A stretch of DNA of 64,000 nt from Paenibacillus sp. G2S3 (GTDB lineage: Bacteria > Bacillota > Bacilli > Paenibacillales > Paenibacillaceae), in the NCBI RefSeq assembly GCF_030123105.1, contig NZ_CP126095.1, positions 5,704,001 through 5,768,000 on the forward strand, read 5' to 3'. A program made the position numbers and the translations under genes. The notes under the pieces are model-generated. The model had not been told where the DNA came from. It made no database searches and saw only the letters and a program-made list of their open reading frames with translations. Below, in pieces: positions 28,700 through 40,409 of this stretch (its first letter is position 1; each line of letters opens with the position of its first letter).

Positions 28700-28746
28700 T
28701 TTAAACCTCCCTTTGAGATTTATTCTACTAATCTATCAACATAAAT

Positions 28747-28777
28747 AACCCGTCCTTATTTGATATAAGGACGGGTT
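28747..28777. terminator. Hairpin between the Nif3-like gene and the xylanase
   Basis: AACCCGTCCTTAT pairs perfectly with ATAAGGACGGGTT around a 5 nt loop. It lies 22 nt past the xylanase stop and ends the xylan operon on the minus strand, although its T tail is weak. Confidence 0.75.
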
Positions 28778-28799
28778 ATTGGTTCACTCCTAGAGCGAA

Positions 28800-29829
28800 C
28801 TATACACTCAAGGATTCCGTGGCAGAAGCGATAATCCGGTGGAAGGCTGGCTTCGGCTTATGCCCTTCATCAAATAGAAACGGCCAGTTCTTCCGTCCAC
28901 GAACAGGGAAATCATCCAGCCAAGTATAGTCATCTGCTGCTCCCCAGAAAGTAACCGAGCTAATCACGTCACGGTATTCTTTCAGCAGGGCAAACATCGC
29001 TTCGTATCGTTCTGCCTGCAATTCAAGCAGATCAGCTTGGTGCAGCCTTTAGATCCTTACGTTTGTCATCGAAACGAAACATGGATACATCCAGCTCAGT
29101 CAATTGGAGCTGAAGTCCTAACGATGCATATTTCTCAATAGCTGCTCGTATATCGTCTAAGCTCGGATCATATAGATTCCAATGTGCCTGCAATCCGACG
29201 CCATGAATCGGCACTTCCTGCTCCAGTAGCGACTTCACCAGTTCATAGATTTTGTCGCGCTTAAAGGGATGGGATTCGTTATAGTCGTTGTAGAATAATA
29301 ATGCCTTTGGATCGGCTTCATGGGCGAATTCAAACGCTTTGGCGATAAAATCCGGGCCCACAATGTCGAGCCACTTCGAATGGCGAAGAAGTTCTTCTCC
29401 CTCATCAGCGATTACCTCGTTTACAACATCCCAAGCATAAATATCTTCCTTATAACGTCCTACAACGGTCTGAATATGTGATTTGACTCGTGCAAGTAAA
29501 ATTTCTTTGCTTACAAGTCCTCCGTTCTTATCCTCAAACAACCAATCCGTAGTCTGATTGTGCCAGACCAAGGTATGTCCGCGCATTGCCATCTTATGCT
29601 TCCGGGCGAAGGCAACCAACTGGTCTGCCGCCCTAAAGTTATAAATATCCTCAAGTGGATGCAAACTTTCAAATTTCATTTCATTCTCAGCGGTTATACT
29701 GTTGAAATGATAAGCAAGCAAAGGCTCCTGCGATTGGATCGTTAATGGGCTAACGGCTGCGCCAATCTTAAAATCGTCTGCGAATACCGTCTTTAGTGCA
29801 GGCTCTGTAAAATCACTAGCTTGTCTCAA
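28800..29829 (-). CDS. GH10 endo-1,4-beta-xylanase, intracellular (one frame break)
   Basis: Restored length is about 342 residues, a single GH10 barrel without signal peptide, so probably acting on imported xylo-oligosaccharides or aldouronates in the cytoplasm. Motifs: NSITAENEMKFESLHP, RGHTLVWHNQTTDW, the acid/base Glu in DVVNEVI and the nucleophile Glu in QLTELDVSMF. The C-terminal part reads SSVTFWGAADDYTWLDDFP. The frame breaks near 29033-29040 (one base extra, or two missing), after DLKAAP and before ADLLELQAERY. The start is TTG 29829 after AGGAGGG. Last gene of the xylan locus, downstream of the GH43 gene. Confidence 0.9.
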
Positions 29830-29874
29830 CAATCTCCCTCCTAACAAATGTATTAATATTCCGTATTCGAAGTA

Positions 29875-31407
29875 TTATGAACGATAATCGAACCAATCAA
29901 AGTAGGCAGGTACCTCAGCCACTTTGCCATGAGCCGTCGCATATAGGCCAATAACAACACCTGTAAATCCGTTTCCTTTTACAGCTTGAGGAGATAATGG
30001 GTACGCTGCCGCTGTAGATAGCTCGATCCATTCCTGACCATCCAAAGAATAATATAAGGCGTATTCCGTTAGCTCCGCACAAATTTTCAGATACAGACGC
30101 CCAGCAGTCGTCGGAACCTCAGCCGCCACATGTGTTGTTCCATCAACGGTTAAATAAGCTGCAATCACTCTTTGTCCATTTCTTTGCGATAGAGCAATTT
30201 CATAATGTGCATGCTCATCCAATCTAGCACACAGTCCCGCTGCTTCACCGTCCACACTAGGATTAAACTCCAGTAATGTGCTCCATTCTGCTGAAGTATG
30301 CTGCTGTCTTCTTCCTATAAAAGCTACCTGTCCGATTTCACTGAGACCCTCAGATTGACCCCGAAGAGATAACCAGCCCGGGCGTTTATTTAGAGACCAG
30401 CTTGCCTCAGTGGGATTACGAAGAAAGGTCATTGCGAACGGCAATACATCGTCATCAAAATCATATCTTCCACTATAAGCAGGTGTAGGCGATGAGCCGG
30501 GTACTCGAGAGACCTTCATCTCCAGTCCTACGGTATCTTCATTATTATCAATCATGGGCCACCCATCTTCTTTCCACTTTACAGGCGCAAGAAAAGTCTC
30601 CCGCCCAAGCACGGTGTACTTGGATTCCACCAGTCTTACTCCAAGAAATACAGCCCACCAATCCCCGTTCTGATCTTCGATCAAATCGGCATGTCCTAAA
30701 TACTGAATGGGATTCTCTGTACGGCTGTGGGTCAATATCGGATGCGGCAATCGTTCAAACGATCCATACGGAGAGGAGCTGCGGCCAATGATCTCGCGAT
30801 GCTCCTTAGCCGTTCCACCTGAAGCACTCATGATATAATACAGCCCATTTATTCGATACAAATGCGGCCCTTCCGTCCAAGGCCCACCATCTCCGGTCCA
30901 GATGACAACAGGCTCAGTTAATGCGCTCCCCGTAGCAATATCAATCTCATATTGAATAACATGGGAATCATAATCCGCGCCCTGCTGTGTGGTAACATAT
31001 ACGGTTCCATCCTCATCAAACATCAAGGAGGGATCAATGCCCCCATAGGGGATCAAGATCGGATCTGACCAAGGACCTGCTGGATTCGTAGCCGTTACGT
31101 AGAAATTACCTTTTCCACGTACATCGGTTGTGATCATATAAAAAGTACCGTCATGATACCGGATCGTTGGCGCATATATGCCATCAGAGCTGTTACAGCT
31201 ACGTATATCTAGCTGACTCAAACGATCCAGTACATGACCTATCTGTGTCCAGTGAATCAAATCCTGACTATGAAATATCGGTACTCCAGGGAAATATTCA
31301 AAGGAGCTACAAACCAAATAGTAGTCATCCCCTGCCCGTGTGATGCTTGGATCGGGATAGAAGCCCGGAAGTATTGGGTTATTGTATGTGATTGAAGACT
31401 CTATCAT
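29875..31407 (-). CDS. GH43 beta-xylosidase / arabinofuranosidase
   Basis: 510 residues, no signal peptide. The five-bladed propeller begins NPILPGFYPDPSI with the catalytic base Asp. GGIDPSLMFDEDG carries the transition-state Asp, and TEGPHLYRING the general-acid Glu. A C-terminal jelly-roll (from about residue 320, RYDFDDDVLPFAMTFLRNP) matches XynB-type two-domain enzymes. It would release xylose from the ends of oligosaccharides produced by the neighbouring GH10 enzyme. It sits between the importer permease (50 nt away) and xylanase. The ribosome site is weak, so the start is not certain. Intact. Confidence 0.92.
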   Translation of the reverse strand: MIESSITYNNPILPGFYPDPSITRAGDDYYLVCSSFEYFPGVPIFHSQDLIHWTQIGHVLDRLSQLDIRSCNSSDGIYAPTIRYHDGTFYMITTDVRGKGNFYVTATNPAGPWSDPILIPYGGIDPSLMFDEDGTVYVTTQQGADYDSHVIQYEIDIATGSALTEPVVIWTGDGGPWTEGPHLYRINGLYYIMSASGGTAKEHREIIGRSSSPYGSFERLPHPILTHSRTENPIQYLGHADLIEDQNGDWWAVFLGVRLVESKYTVLGRETFLAPVKWKEDGWPMIDNNEDTVGLEMKVSRVPGSSPTPAYSGRYDFDDDVLPFAMTFLRNPTEASWSLNKRPGWLSLRGQSEGLSEIGQVAFIGRRQQHTSAEWSTLLEFNPSVDGEAAGLCARLDEHAHYEIALSQRNGQRVIAAYLTVDGTTHVAAEVPTTAGRLYLKICAELTEYALYYSLDGQEWIELSTAAAYPLSPQAVKGNGFTGVVIGLYATAHGKVAEVPAYFDWFDYRS

Positions 31408-31457
31408 GGGTTAACAGACAACCTTCCCAGCTCTGATTAGTAATAGAAGAAAGCTGT

Positions 31458-32416
31458 TTATTCCTTTACACTTCCTACGTTCAAGCCCACTACAAAATAC
31501 TTCTGCATAAACGGATAAACTAACAATATAGGTACGGACGCTACAATTGTGATCGCTGCTCGGATCGACAGCGGAGTCACCATCGCTTTTGCCGATTCCT
31601 GATTCATCCCTACCCCCGCTGCGACGTTAGGGTTACTGTTGGAGTTCATCGTTGAGGACAATAACTTCATCAGCTCATATTGCAGGGTACTCAGTTCTTG
31701 TCTAGAAGACGTATACAGGAAAGCATCAAACCAGGAATTCCAAGCGCCTACAGCTACAAAGAGCGCAATCGTAGCCAATACTGGCTTACATAGAGGGAAG
31801 ACCACTCTCATAAAAATCTTAAAATCTCCAGCTCCATCTATTCGTGCGGATTCAAGCAAACTCTCTGGAAGCGTGCCGATATACGTCCGTATAACGATCA
31901 TATTAAAAGCGCTCATCATAGATGGTAAAATGTATACCCAGAAGCTATTAAGCAAATGTAGCTCCTTGATCAAGAAATATCCAGGGATCAGACCTGCACT
32001 AAAATACATCGTAAGTACAAAGATGATCGTGATCGGTTTCCGAAACACATACTCTTTCCGGCTTAAAGTATAAGCAAGCATTGTGGTCAGGAAAATATTC
32101 AAGATCGTAGAAATCACTGTTCGTGCTACCGAAATTCCAAATGCATCGAAGATGGTTCCTGAAGCAAAAATGGCTTTATAGTTTTGTGTAGTCCAGACCC
32201 GTGGCCATAAGTAAATCCCGCCGCGGATGGTATCATTACCTGTATTGAAGGAAACAGCTATGGTGTTGAGAAAGGGGTATAAAGTAATTACGACCAAACA
32301 CACCATAAAGATTGTATTAAAAGTGTTAAAAGAATCGGCTCCAGGCCGTTGTTACCTAAACGTCTCTTCGCGATCACACCTGCAGTTTTCTGAGGGCTAA
32401 TTTGTTGGTTTGCCAT
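31458..32416 (-). CDS. Carbohydrate ABC transporter permease (YtcP/LplC type), one frame break
   Basis: Restored length is 319 residues. ATG 32416 opens MANQQISPQKTAGVIAKRR and LEPILLTL. One missing base in the A4 run at 32319-32322 (plus strand) shifts the frame; repair gives FNTIFMVCLVVITLYPF, and the rest is intact. Six helices, ATPase-contact loop ARIDGAGDFKIFMRVVFPL, and the typical end PFMQKYFVVGLNVGSVKE. It pairs with the LplB-type permease, which stops two nt upstream of this start, and with the binding protein at 33476. Together they import xylan fragments, as judged by the GH10/GH43 neighbours. Confidence 0.9.
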
Positions 32417-32418
32417 GA

Positions 32419-33385
32419 TTATAACAGCCTCTCTTCCCCTAGCCGCTTCGCAGTCCAGTTCGCAAACAGCAGTAAAGTTACACTAACGACAGTTTTGAAA
32501 ATACCGCCTGCAGTGGCCAATGAATAATTCCCTTGAGCAATCCCGTATTTAAGTACGAAAATATCGATGGTTTCGGACCAATCCACAACCAGACCGTTAC
32601 CTAGTAGATATTGCACTTCAAAACCTGCTTCGAGCACATGCCCCACGGACATAATCAACAAAATCACGATGGTTGCTTTAATCCCCGGCAGAGTGACATA
32701 TGCCATTTTCTTATAACGGTTGGCTCCATCGATTTCAGCAGCTTCATATAAAGCTGGATCAATCGAAGCAATGGCGGCCAAATAAATAATCGTGTTCCAA
32801 CCAACTTCCTTCCAAACATGTGAAGCCCCAACAATTCCCCAGAAGTACTTTCCTTCACTAAGCCAGAGAATCGGTTCCTTAATCAGATGTAGCTTCATCA
32901 GAACAATGTTGACAATACCATCATTGATCGAGAGAGAAGTGGCAACAATTCCAGTTACAATGATCCACGAGAGAAAATGGGGCAAATATGAGATGGTCTG
33001 CACTGTTCTTTTCCAGAATACCTTCTTGATTTCATTCAGCAGCAGAGCCAGAATTATAGCTGTTACAAATCCTAAAATCAGATTAATGATACCCATCGCA
33101 AGCGTATTGCGCAGTACTCGCAAGAAGTTATCGTCCGTAAAAGAAACTTGAAATGTTTGAAGCCTACCCATGTTTGTTCGCTAAAAGCACGGGCTGGTTT
33201 ATAGTCTTGAAACGCCATGGTCCATCCCCAGACTGGGACGTAAGCAAAAAGAATGATATAAAGCATCAAAGGCACAGACATCCAGATCAATTGCTTCTGA
33301 TTCTTAATCAAAGACCAAGTAATAGGCTGTTTCTTTTTTCTTTTTGGATGCCGGTCAACTTTTTTCCTGCTAAGATCTCATCCAT
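32419..33385 (-). CDS. Carbohydrate ABC transporter permease (LplB type), two frame breaks
   Basis: Restored length is 322 residues. It opens MDEILAGKKLTGIQ, then a basic stretch, then KQPITWSLIKNQKQLIWMSV and LMLYIILFAYVPVWGW. The first break is one missing base in the adjacent T6/T5 runs at 33334-33345; the second is in A4 at 33139-33142, after which TDDNFLRVLRNTLAMG continues. The ATPase-contact loop is EAAEIDGANRYKKMAYVTLP. First permease of the xylo-oligosaccharide importer, directly upstream of the partner permease. Confidence 0.9.
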
Positions 33386-33417
33386 ATATAGTAATCTCCC
33401 CACGCAATCCTATATTT

Positions 33418-33453
33418 CAGTAGGTGGAAGGCTCGATAGCCCTCCACCTACTG
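33418..33453 (-). other. Intra-operon hairpin between binding-protein and permease genes
   Basis: CAGTAGGTGGA and TCCACCTACTG form an 11 bp perfect stem extended by GGC/GCC. No T run follows on the minus strand, so it is more likely an mRNA-stabilising or processing hairpin than a terminator. In this position it would keep the binding-protein transcript above permease levels. Confidence 0.7.
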
Positions 33454-33475
33454 ATCTTATTCATAGAATTTCTGC

Positions 33476-35175
33476 TTATTTACTCCACTTTTCAATTCTC
33501 CATTTAATTTGCTCGTTGATTTTATCTTCATAGGCTTTGACATCAACTTTGCCGATTTGTGCTACATATTCGCTCCAAGCAGAGTCGAATTCGTTTGGAT
33601 TAGCCAATATTACTTTTGGCAAGTACTTAGTAGAGGTATCATTAAGCTTGGTGTTAGCCACCTTAGCGTCAGACCCTTCCACCAAGTCAATAGACCAGGC
33701 TGGATAAGCTACAGGATTGGCAGGAGGTTCACTGAAGAAATCCACATAACTATTAAATCCGTAAGCATCAAGAATTTCTTTGTCGTACGGCTTTAGACCC
33801 GCTTTATATTCTTCAGGCTGTGCAGCGGCGTCTGTCGCATTCCCATCACTATAGCTACCCTCTATCTTAGGTGCGAAGGCCATAAATGATTTTGCTTTAT
33901 TGGCTAATTGCCATGTAGCATCAGCAGCTTGATCGCGTTGCTCTTGTGTTCTCATAAATCTGCCATTCTCAACGATGTAATCTTCTCCTTCAATTCCCCA
34001 AGAGAGCGTCTTCTGCCAATCTTCTTGAATTAACGTATCTAGAAGCTTGATAATCTTCACTGGATCTTTGGCATTCACACTAATCCCGAAGCCGTTATTC
34101 AAGTTAAGCACCGCAAGATCACGGTAATAGTCTTTCGTAGCGGTATCATATACAAGTGGAAGTCCTACATATGTTCTTTCGATCTTCCCTTGTGTGGTCA
34201 GGGAATCTTCTGCAGCATTAAAGTTCCAATGCTGATCAAACATTCCTAGAACAGTACCACTGGACAATTTAGCCATGTATTGGTCGTAGTTCTGTACGAA
34301 AGCTTCTTTATCAATCAGCCCTTTTGCATTCGCTTCGTTAAGTTTTTGATAGTATTGCTTAGCATAGTCTTTATCTGCAAATATCTCTGCTACACCATCC
34401 TTAACAACAACTCCACCATCGTTCGGATGACCGATCAAGTGCTGAGGAGCATTAAAGAGACCCCAGTTTCTCCAGTCATTGTTAAGAATTTCAAATCCGA
34501 TTGTTGGACTTCCATCAATCGTTGGGTACTTTTCTTTATATTTGGCAATAAGGTCGAAATACTCATCCAGCGTTTTCACCTTTGGATAACCAAATTCTTT
34601 AAGGATCGCTTTTTGAATCCAGAACGCAGGTCCTGAATACCAAGAGCTATTTACTTTACCGTTATAAACGCCATAGTTAGGCAGAATATAGATGTGACCG
34701 TCATTAGGGTCTTTCATCATGTTCCAGTAATCTGCATAATGCGCTTTCAAATTTGGTGCGTATTGCTCGATCAGATCTTCAAGCGGAATAAATGCGCCCG
34801 CTCCTGTCAATTTCGTATTGCCTGTCATCACATCCGGATAGTCCTGACCAGCAATCATAACCCCAAGCTTCTGGTTGATATCCCCTGCCAAAAACTCAAA
34901 ATTAAAAGTGGCACCTGTTTCATCTTTGATTTTCTTGTAAATTTTGTTGTCCGGAGTTGGCTGTTGACCCGCCTCACCTATGAAAATACTAACGTCAAAT
35001 GGTTCTATCTTCTTGTCATCTGTTCCAGCAGCAGTTGCAGCTGCTGATTCTGCTGGTTTGTTCTCTCCCTTAGCAGTATTACTGCTGTTATTTCCACCGC
35101 ACCCTGCTAGGGTTAAACTTAGGGATACCACAGCAATCAGACTAAGTTTGAACTTTGATATTGACTTGCCCCCAT
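33476..35175 (-). CDS. Extracellular oligosaccharide-binding lipoprotein (LplA type), frame break at start
   Basis: Restored length is about 566 residues. The lipoprotein signal runs KFKLSLIAVVSLSLTLAGCGGN, followed by a Ser/Ala/Glu-rich linker and a large solute-binding fold (VSIFIGEAGQQPTPDNKIYK; IGFEILNNDWRNWGLF). ATG 35175 has GGAGGTG at four nt, but the next codons need six G where only five are present (35169-35173 on the plus strand); repair reads MGGKSISKFK. The long frame also continues upstream without a ribosome site. It belongs with the two permeases and xylan hydrolases, so xylo-oligosaccharide or aldouronate binding is inferred, not shown. Confidence 0.9.
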
Positions 35176-35208
35176 AAAGCACCTCCATATTTTGTTGGTG
35201 TAGCAATA

Positions 35209-35224
35209 TTGTAAGCCCTTACAA
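35209..35224. promoter_or_regulatory. Palindrome resembling a cre/LacI-type operator upstream of the binding-protein gene
   Basis: TTGTAAG-CC-CTTACAA is a perfect 7-2-7 inverted repeat. It resembles a CcpA cre box except that the central CG is CC. It lies 33 nt before the start of the oligosaccharide-binding gene, a sensible place for catabolite control. Confidence 0.45.
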
Positions 35225-35289
35225 CTTAAATTATAGAGGTGATAATGCATTGATAATACGCCAGAACTAAAGGTGTACCCCCAAAAAGT

Positions 35290-36827
35290 TTAGGTATTCT
35301 GATGTTTAAATTCATTAGGGCTCATATGCATCTTTTTTCAAATTGTTTGAGGAACTGACTATAATTGGAATAGCCTACTTTCTCAGCGATCTCACTGTTT
35401 TTCAGCTTGCCATGTTGAAGTAAACGTGTGGATTCCTTAATCCGGAGGTCATGCAGCTGCTCATTAAAATTAATGCCATTCTTCTTAATTAATAATTGCC
35501 CTAGATAAACTGGATGTAGGAAGAATACCTCCGACAGCTTCTTAATCGTAAGGTTTTCGCGATAATGCTCTTCAATATAGTTGTTAATTTCCTGTATAAT
35601 CCCCTGTGATTTTTGGCTCTGTTCTTTCAGAAGAATTTCAATACTCGCCTCACCACATGCTAGTAAATTCCGCATTAAATCGTTCAACTTCATCATCGAG
35701 TCCCGCATTTCAGGGATTGTTATTTGAGTTAACAAGGATGACACCTGAACTTCACTAGCTTCCGAAGTAAATTCAACAATCTTATACATAATATGAATAA
35801 CGATCTTCTTCACAACCTCTGGAGCGATGCGCATCTCACGAAAACTACGAGAGGCCAAGTCCACAGCTTGTTTAAATCCTTTTGTGTCCAGTGTGTTAAT
35901 AGGTCTCATTAAGTCATACATCAATTGAATTTGATCATAGTGATAGCTGAACTGACTATCCTTGGTTCCCTGATAGGTCAAAAACCCCGAATGATCAGAA
36001 TTGTAAAAATAATACATTAACGCTTCTTTTGCCGTTCGATAACTATTCGCAATTTGAAGCAAGGAGCTCTCACTAGCCCCTACTGCAATATACATGGCTT
36101 GCTTGGGGCGTTCATTTAGCAAGGGAGATACTGCAGGGTATATTGCGGCACCTTCATTAAACTCCGAAGGATATCCGTATACAATTCCAAAGCAATAGGC
36201 CTCCAGATCAATCAGAAACATCGATTCCGTATTCGTTAGGAGAGCTACTGCCTTCTCTCTTATTTCCGTATACATCGTCGGGTCTGTCTGTAGTAAACAA
36301 ATATTCCAAAGGCTTTGGCCTTCCGATAAACAGGTAAGTAATGTGAAATCCGATTTATCTTCCGCTTTCTCATTCAGAATATTCTTAAGAAGAGAGATAA
36401 CTTCCTCTGAGGTTGCCATTTGATTTAGGCTTCGCTTCTCTGTTTCCTGTTCTAATTCCCGATAGATCTCCTTCAATTCTTCTGCCGCCTCTTCTTCGAA
36501 AAGCGGCTTCATCAGATAATGATTAATGCCGTAGCGTATAGCTGTCTTAGCATATTCAAACTCACTATAACCGCTGAGTATGGCAAACTTAATCTTCTTA
36601 GTCTCCTCTTGCTGCCAGGCTGCAACCATCTCCAGGCCATTCATCAGTGGCATATTTACATCTGTAATTACAAGATCCGGCAGAAGCTGCTTCATTAACT
36701 GTAAGCCCTCTTTGCCATTACTGGAGGTTCCACACACCTCAAAGCCAAGCGCCTGCCAGTCTATCCATAATTGCATCCCCTCTAGGGCACTGGGCTCATC
36801 ATCGATCAACAATACTTTGTATTTCAT
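35290..36827 (-). CDS. Response regulator, YesN type (receiver + AraC DNA-binding), frame break near C-terminus
   Basis: About 512 residues after repair. The receiver opens KVLLIDDEPSALEGM, with the phospho-acceptor Asp in LVITDVNMPLMNG and Lys in YLMKPL. A long central helical linker follows, then the AraC domain: LTIKKLSEVFFLHPVYLGQL and NSEIAEKVGYSNYSQFLKQF. As read it ends prematurely after EKRCI. One more base in T6 at 35333-35338 gives MHMSPNEFKHQNT and a stop at 35290, the standard TPxEFR-like ending. ATG 36827 follows GAGGG. It starts about 15 nt after the kinase stop, so it is the kinase's operon partner. Confidence 0.9.
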
Positions 36828-36842
36828 AGGCTCCCTCACTTT

Positions 36843-38646
36843 CTAGCTATTTTTTCGTTCCAGGAGCTTTAACGGAATGCCGAACGTGACAACAGTCCCT
36901 TCATTTGGGATACTGTTGATTTCAAAGCGAACCTGATCCTCATAATATAACTCCAGTCTGCGATACACGTTGCGAATTCCGATATTCGTTCCCGAGGAGG
37001 CTTCTTCATTTTGAACATTAAATAATATTTCTTTAAGCTGGCTCGGTTCGATCCCTTTGCCATTATCTGAAATCGTAACTTGCAAACGGCCATCCAAGAT
37101 TTCCGTCTTTACTTTAATGATGCCGAGTCCTTCTATGGTTTGCAGGCCATGTTTACAGGAATTTTCTACTAACGGCTGCATGCTTAGCTTCGGAATTTTA
37201 TATTGTAGCGACTGCTCATCGATCTCAAATTGATATTCAAATTTATCTCTGAAGCGGAATTTCTCAATTTTTAAATACATCTCAATAAAAGTCATTTCTT
37301 CTTCCAATGTAACGAGATCTTCCTTCCAGCTAAGCAGTCTTCTTAGTAATTTGGATAAGCTCTTAATGATATCTGTAACATCGGAGTAATTATTTTTGGT
37401 ACAGACTACTAGAATGGCATTTAACGTATTAAATAGAAAATGAGGGTTCATCTGACTTTGCAGAAAATTCAATTCAGCCCTTACCCTTTCCATTTCCAGA
37501 CTATTCTTCTGAATCTCCAGCTTGTATACATCATTGATCAGAGAATTAATTCTAGTCGTCATCATGTTAAAATTGCGTATCAATCCGCCAATTTCATCCT
37601 GACCTTCATCGATTCGAATCAAATCAAATTTCTCATTCGTTACCTTCTGCATATGTCTGGACAACCGTTTTACCCGATAATTGTAGGATCTCAACATTAC
37701 ATATAAAAAGGCGGTAGTGAGCAAGGTTACGATGGAGGCCAGAATACCGGCATAAATTCGAATCTCCAGTATTGCCTGAGCAATACGCTCCCCTTGTGTA
37801 ACCCCTATAATTCGCCAGCCTTTTATATAACTAGCCCCGCCAACGGACACACTATGTACGTCTTCCTTGTGCTCATCATCAAGTAGCTTGAACACAGGAT
37901 AAGGATCCTTCGTACCTCTCTGATACCCGCTCTGTGCAGACATAATGATTTCATCCTGCTCGTTGACCAGATAAAGACTCAAATAATCCTTTTCTCTGAT
38001 AATGACGTCATATATTTTACTAAGATCCAAGTCGATTCTAAGCAGCTTCTCAAATGTATTCAGTGAGCTGTACACGTCCATTCGCTCAATCACACTCAAA
38101 TAAGGGGCAGTAGAAGCCACATTAGGTGCTTCGCTCATATGATAAGCAGCAAGAAACACATGTTTATTTGCAGCCCTGAACTGCTTATACCATTCGCTCT
38201 CCTTTACCTTGTCAGTGATAACCTGATAGTTACTACCGGAAACAATGGTGTCATTATTCGTAAATACAGTAATCCGTTCAAGCTGATTGTTAACTGGCAT
38301 ATAGCTGTTCATCCGGCCTCGCAGCTGTTCGTCGAAGGTATCATAAAATTCAATAGAGTTCCCATACTTCCGCTCAAGCAGTTCATACAGATTCTTATCG
38401 GAGGACAGCGTATAGCTGACTGCTACTCCACCCTCAATAAAATCTTGAATATCCTTTCTGGCTCTCTCTAAAGAAATTTCTAAGTTCTGTTGCTCTCTAG
38501 ATTTAATCAAATCTGAAATCCGATCCAAAAAACAAGGTTAATAATAATGATAGGAAGGAGAACGCCTATAATGTAAATGAGGGAAAATTTATAGTTCAGT
38601 GGAATGTCATTCACTACTTTTCTAAATCTAAATTTTTTCTCTCCAT
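36843..38646 (-). CDS. Sensor histidine kinase, YesM type (two frame breaks at N-terminus)
   Basis: Restored length is 601 residues. The N-terminus from ATG 38646 reads MERK, then FRFRKVVNDIPLNYKFS and transmembrane helix 1 (LIYIIGVLLPIIIINLVF). An extracytoplasmic sensor spans to about residue 300. Helix 2 (GILASIVTLLTTAFLYVML), a HAMP linker (QDEIGGLIRNFNMM), the phospho-His box NPHFLFNTLNAILV and the ATP-binding lid SDNGKGI follow. Breaks are one missing base in each of A6 at 38527-38532 and T6 at 38633-38638. Family members sense plant-polysaccharide sugars and phosphorylate YesN regulators. It is flanked by two YesN genes. Confidence 0.9.
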
Positions 38647-38671
38647 ATGAAACACCTTGCTTCCCCTAGAG

Positions 38672-40203
38672 CTAATGGTTTTTATTTTCATTTTTATAGA
38701 CGGATGGTACTACCCCTACAATCAGCTTGAACTTATCTATAAAATAGTCTGTGTTTGAGAATCCCACCTGCACCGCTATATCCGATATTTTCAGCTGCGT
38801 TCGCTTTAGCAGACTTTTGGCTTCCTCAATCCTTTTGGCATTTAAATATTCACTAAAGCCCTGACCCGTTTGTTTCCTGAATAGCTGGCCCAAATAGGTA
38901 GAATTGATATGAAATTGCCGTGCTAAATCCTGAAGCTTCAATTTATTCCGAAATTCACGATCCACATACTGAATCACCTTGTAAATCGTATTTCGTTCAT
39001 TCTGCTGCTCTAATTCAGATAGATAGACCGTCGCCAGCATACACAGACTTTGAACATAACGGCTTAATACAAAATAATCATTTAATTCACCTAGATTTCC
39101 ATACTCTTGCTGAAGCTTTATCATCATCGTATCCGGGACACCATTCATTTGGGCTATCAGTGTACAGATCGTAAACTCTAAATGGGCCACCTGGGCTTGC
39201 ACGACCTCAATCGTCAGCAGATTCTCTACGAAAGAGGCGAACGTTTCTTTTATACATGGCTGTATCTGTTCTATATCATTTGCCAGTACCTTATCCAGCA
39301 GCAGTTTGAAGTGATCCTCATGGTGTTCTTTCTTCTTTAGGATCCTAAGCTCGCTATAATAAAAGATCCCCTTCTTCTGCTGATGTGTCTTTCGTTTCCA
39401 TACATCTAGTGCCTGCATATAGATTTCTCGAATCGAGCCTATGCCTACCATTCTAGCGCTAATCGCTAGGAGTACCGGTTCATGTAATTGTTCAGCGATA
39501 TCCGAACGAATCTGGTTGAAGATAACTTCCAGACTCTCATTCCCAATAGAAGCAGACTCAAGAATGATCCCTGTTCTTCCCGATCGATCTTGAAAAAACG
39601 GGTACATCCCTCTGGAAAATAGTCGACGATCCGTAGATGAAATGGACTCATAGACGTGGCAGGTTCGATGAGAATACACATTAACTCTGCATTCGCTTGA
39701 AGCTTCAACGTGCTCCGGGTTAGAAGCTCTAAATTTTCGTTATACTCGCCTTGAATTAGACGGTTGACGATATTGTTTACGATAAAGAATTGCTTCTTAT
39801 TAAGCTCTTTATTGGAAGCGATTTCATTTTGGATCATAGGCGTAATCCTGCTTAATAAGGACTCTATTTCTTCATCATCAATAGGTTTTAATAGATAGTC
39901 ATTCACTCGTTGTTGCAATGCCGTACGTGCATATTTAAAATCATCATACCCGGTCAATACTACAAATTTCGGAGGGTTTGTCATCACTTCATTCAGCTTT
40001 GCAATAAGCTCGAGACCATTAATAACCGGCATATTAATGTCCGTTAGGACCAATTCCGGTTTATATTCTTGTATAAGTCTCATCGCTTCTGAGCCATTAT
40101 GGGCTTCCCCGCACACTTCAAAGCCATATTTCTCCCAGTCAATCATCGTTCTCAGCCCTTCAAGTACCCAGGGCTCATCATCCACGATCAGAACCTTCAG
40201 CAT
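38672..40203 (-). CDS. Second response regulator, YesN type (one frame break)
   Basis: Restored length is 510 residues. The receiver begins MLKVLIVDDEPWVLEGL, with Asp in LVLTDINMPVINGL and Lys in YLLKPI. A central linker leads to an AraC domain (KLQDLARQFHINSTYLGQLF; ISDIAVQVGFSNTDYFIDKF; end GVVPSVYKNENK). The break is one missing base in A6 at 39593-39598, within RFF/QDRSGRT. The start ATG has TTGGAG upstream. First gene of a run with the kinase (26 nt gap) and the second regulator, so one kinase may serve two regulators. Confidence 0.9.
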
Positions 40204-40344
40204 GATGTTCGCTCCAATCTCCTAAGATAAGGCTCACTTTTCTTATGAAAATATATATTATGCTATCACAATTGGATATTGTTGTGAATTCATAATTTTT
40301 CCTTCTTTTGCTTGAACTAGTGTTTTCCTCCTTAAAAAAACAAC

Positions 40345-40379
40345 AAAAAAACGATGCATCTAGACTCTCAGACACATCG
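40345..40379 (-). terminator. Terminator of the ada transcription unit
   Basis: CGATGTGTCT pairs with AGATGCATCG (two G-T wobbles) and is followed on the minus strand by seven T. It lies 31 nt past the ada stop. Confidence 0.8.
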
Positions 40380-40409
40380 AAATTAGTACACTTTTAGTAG
40401 ATATTCTAC

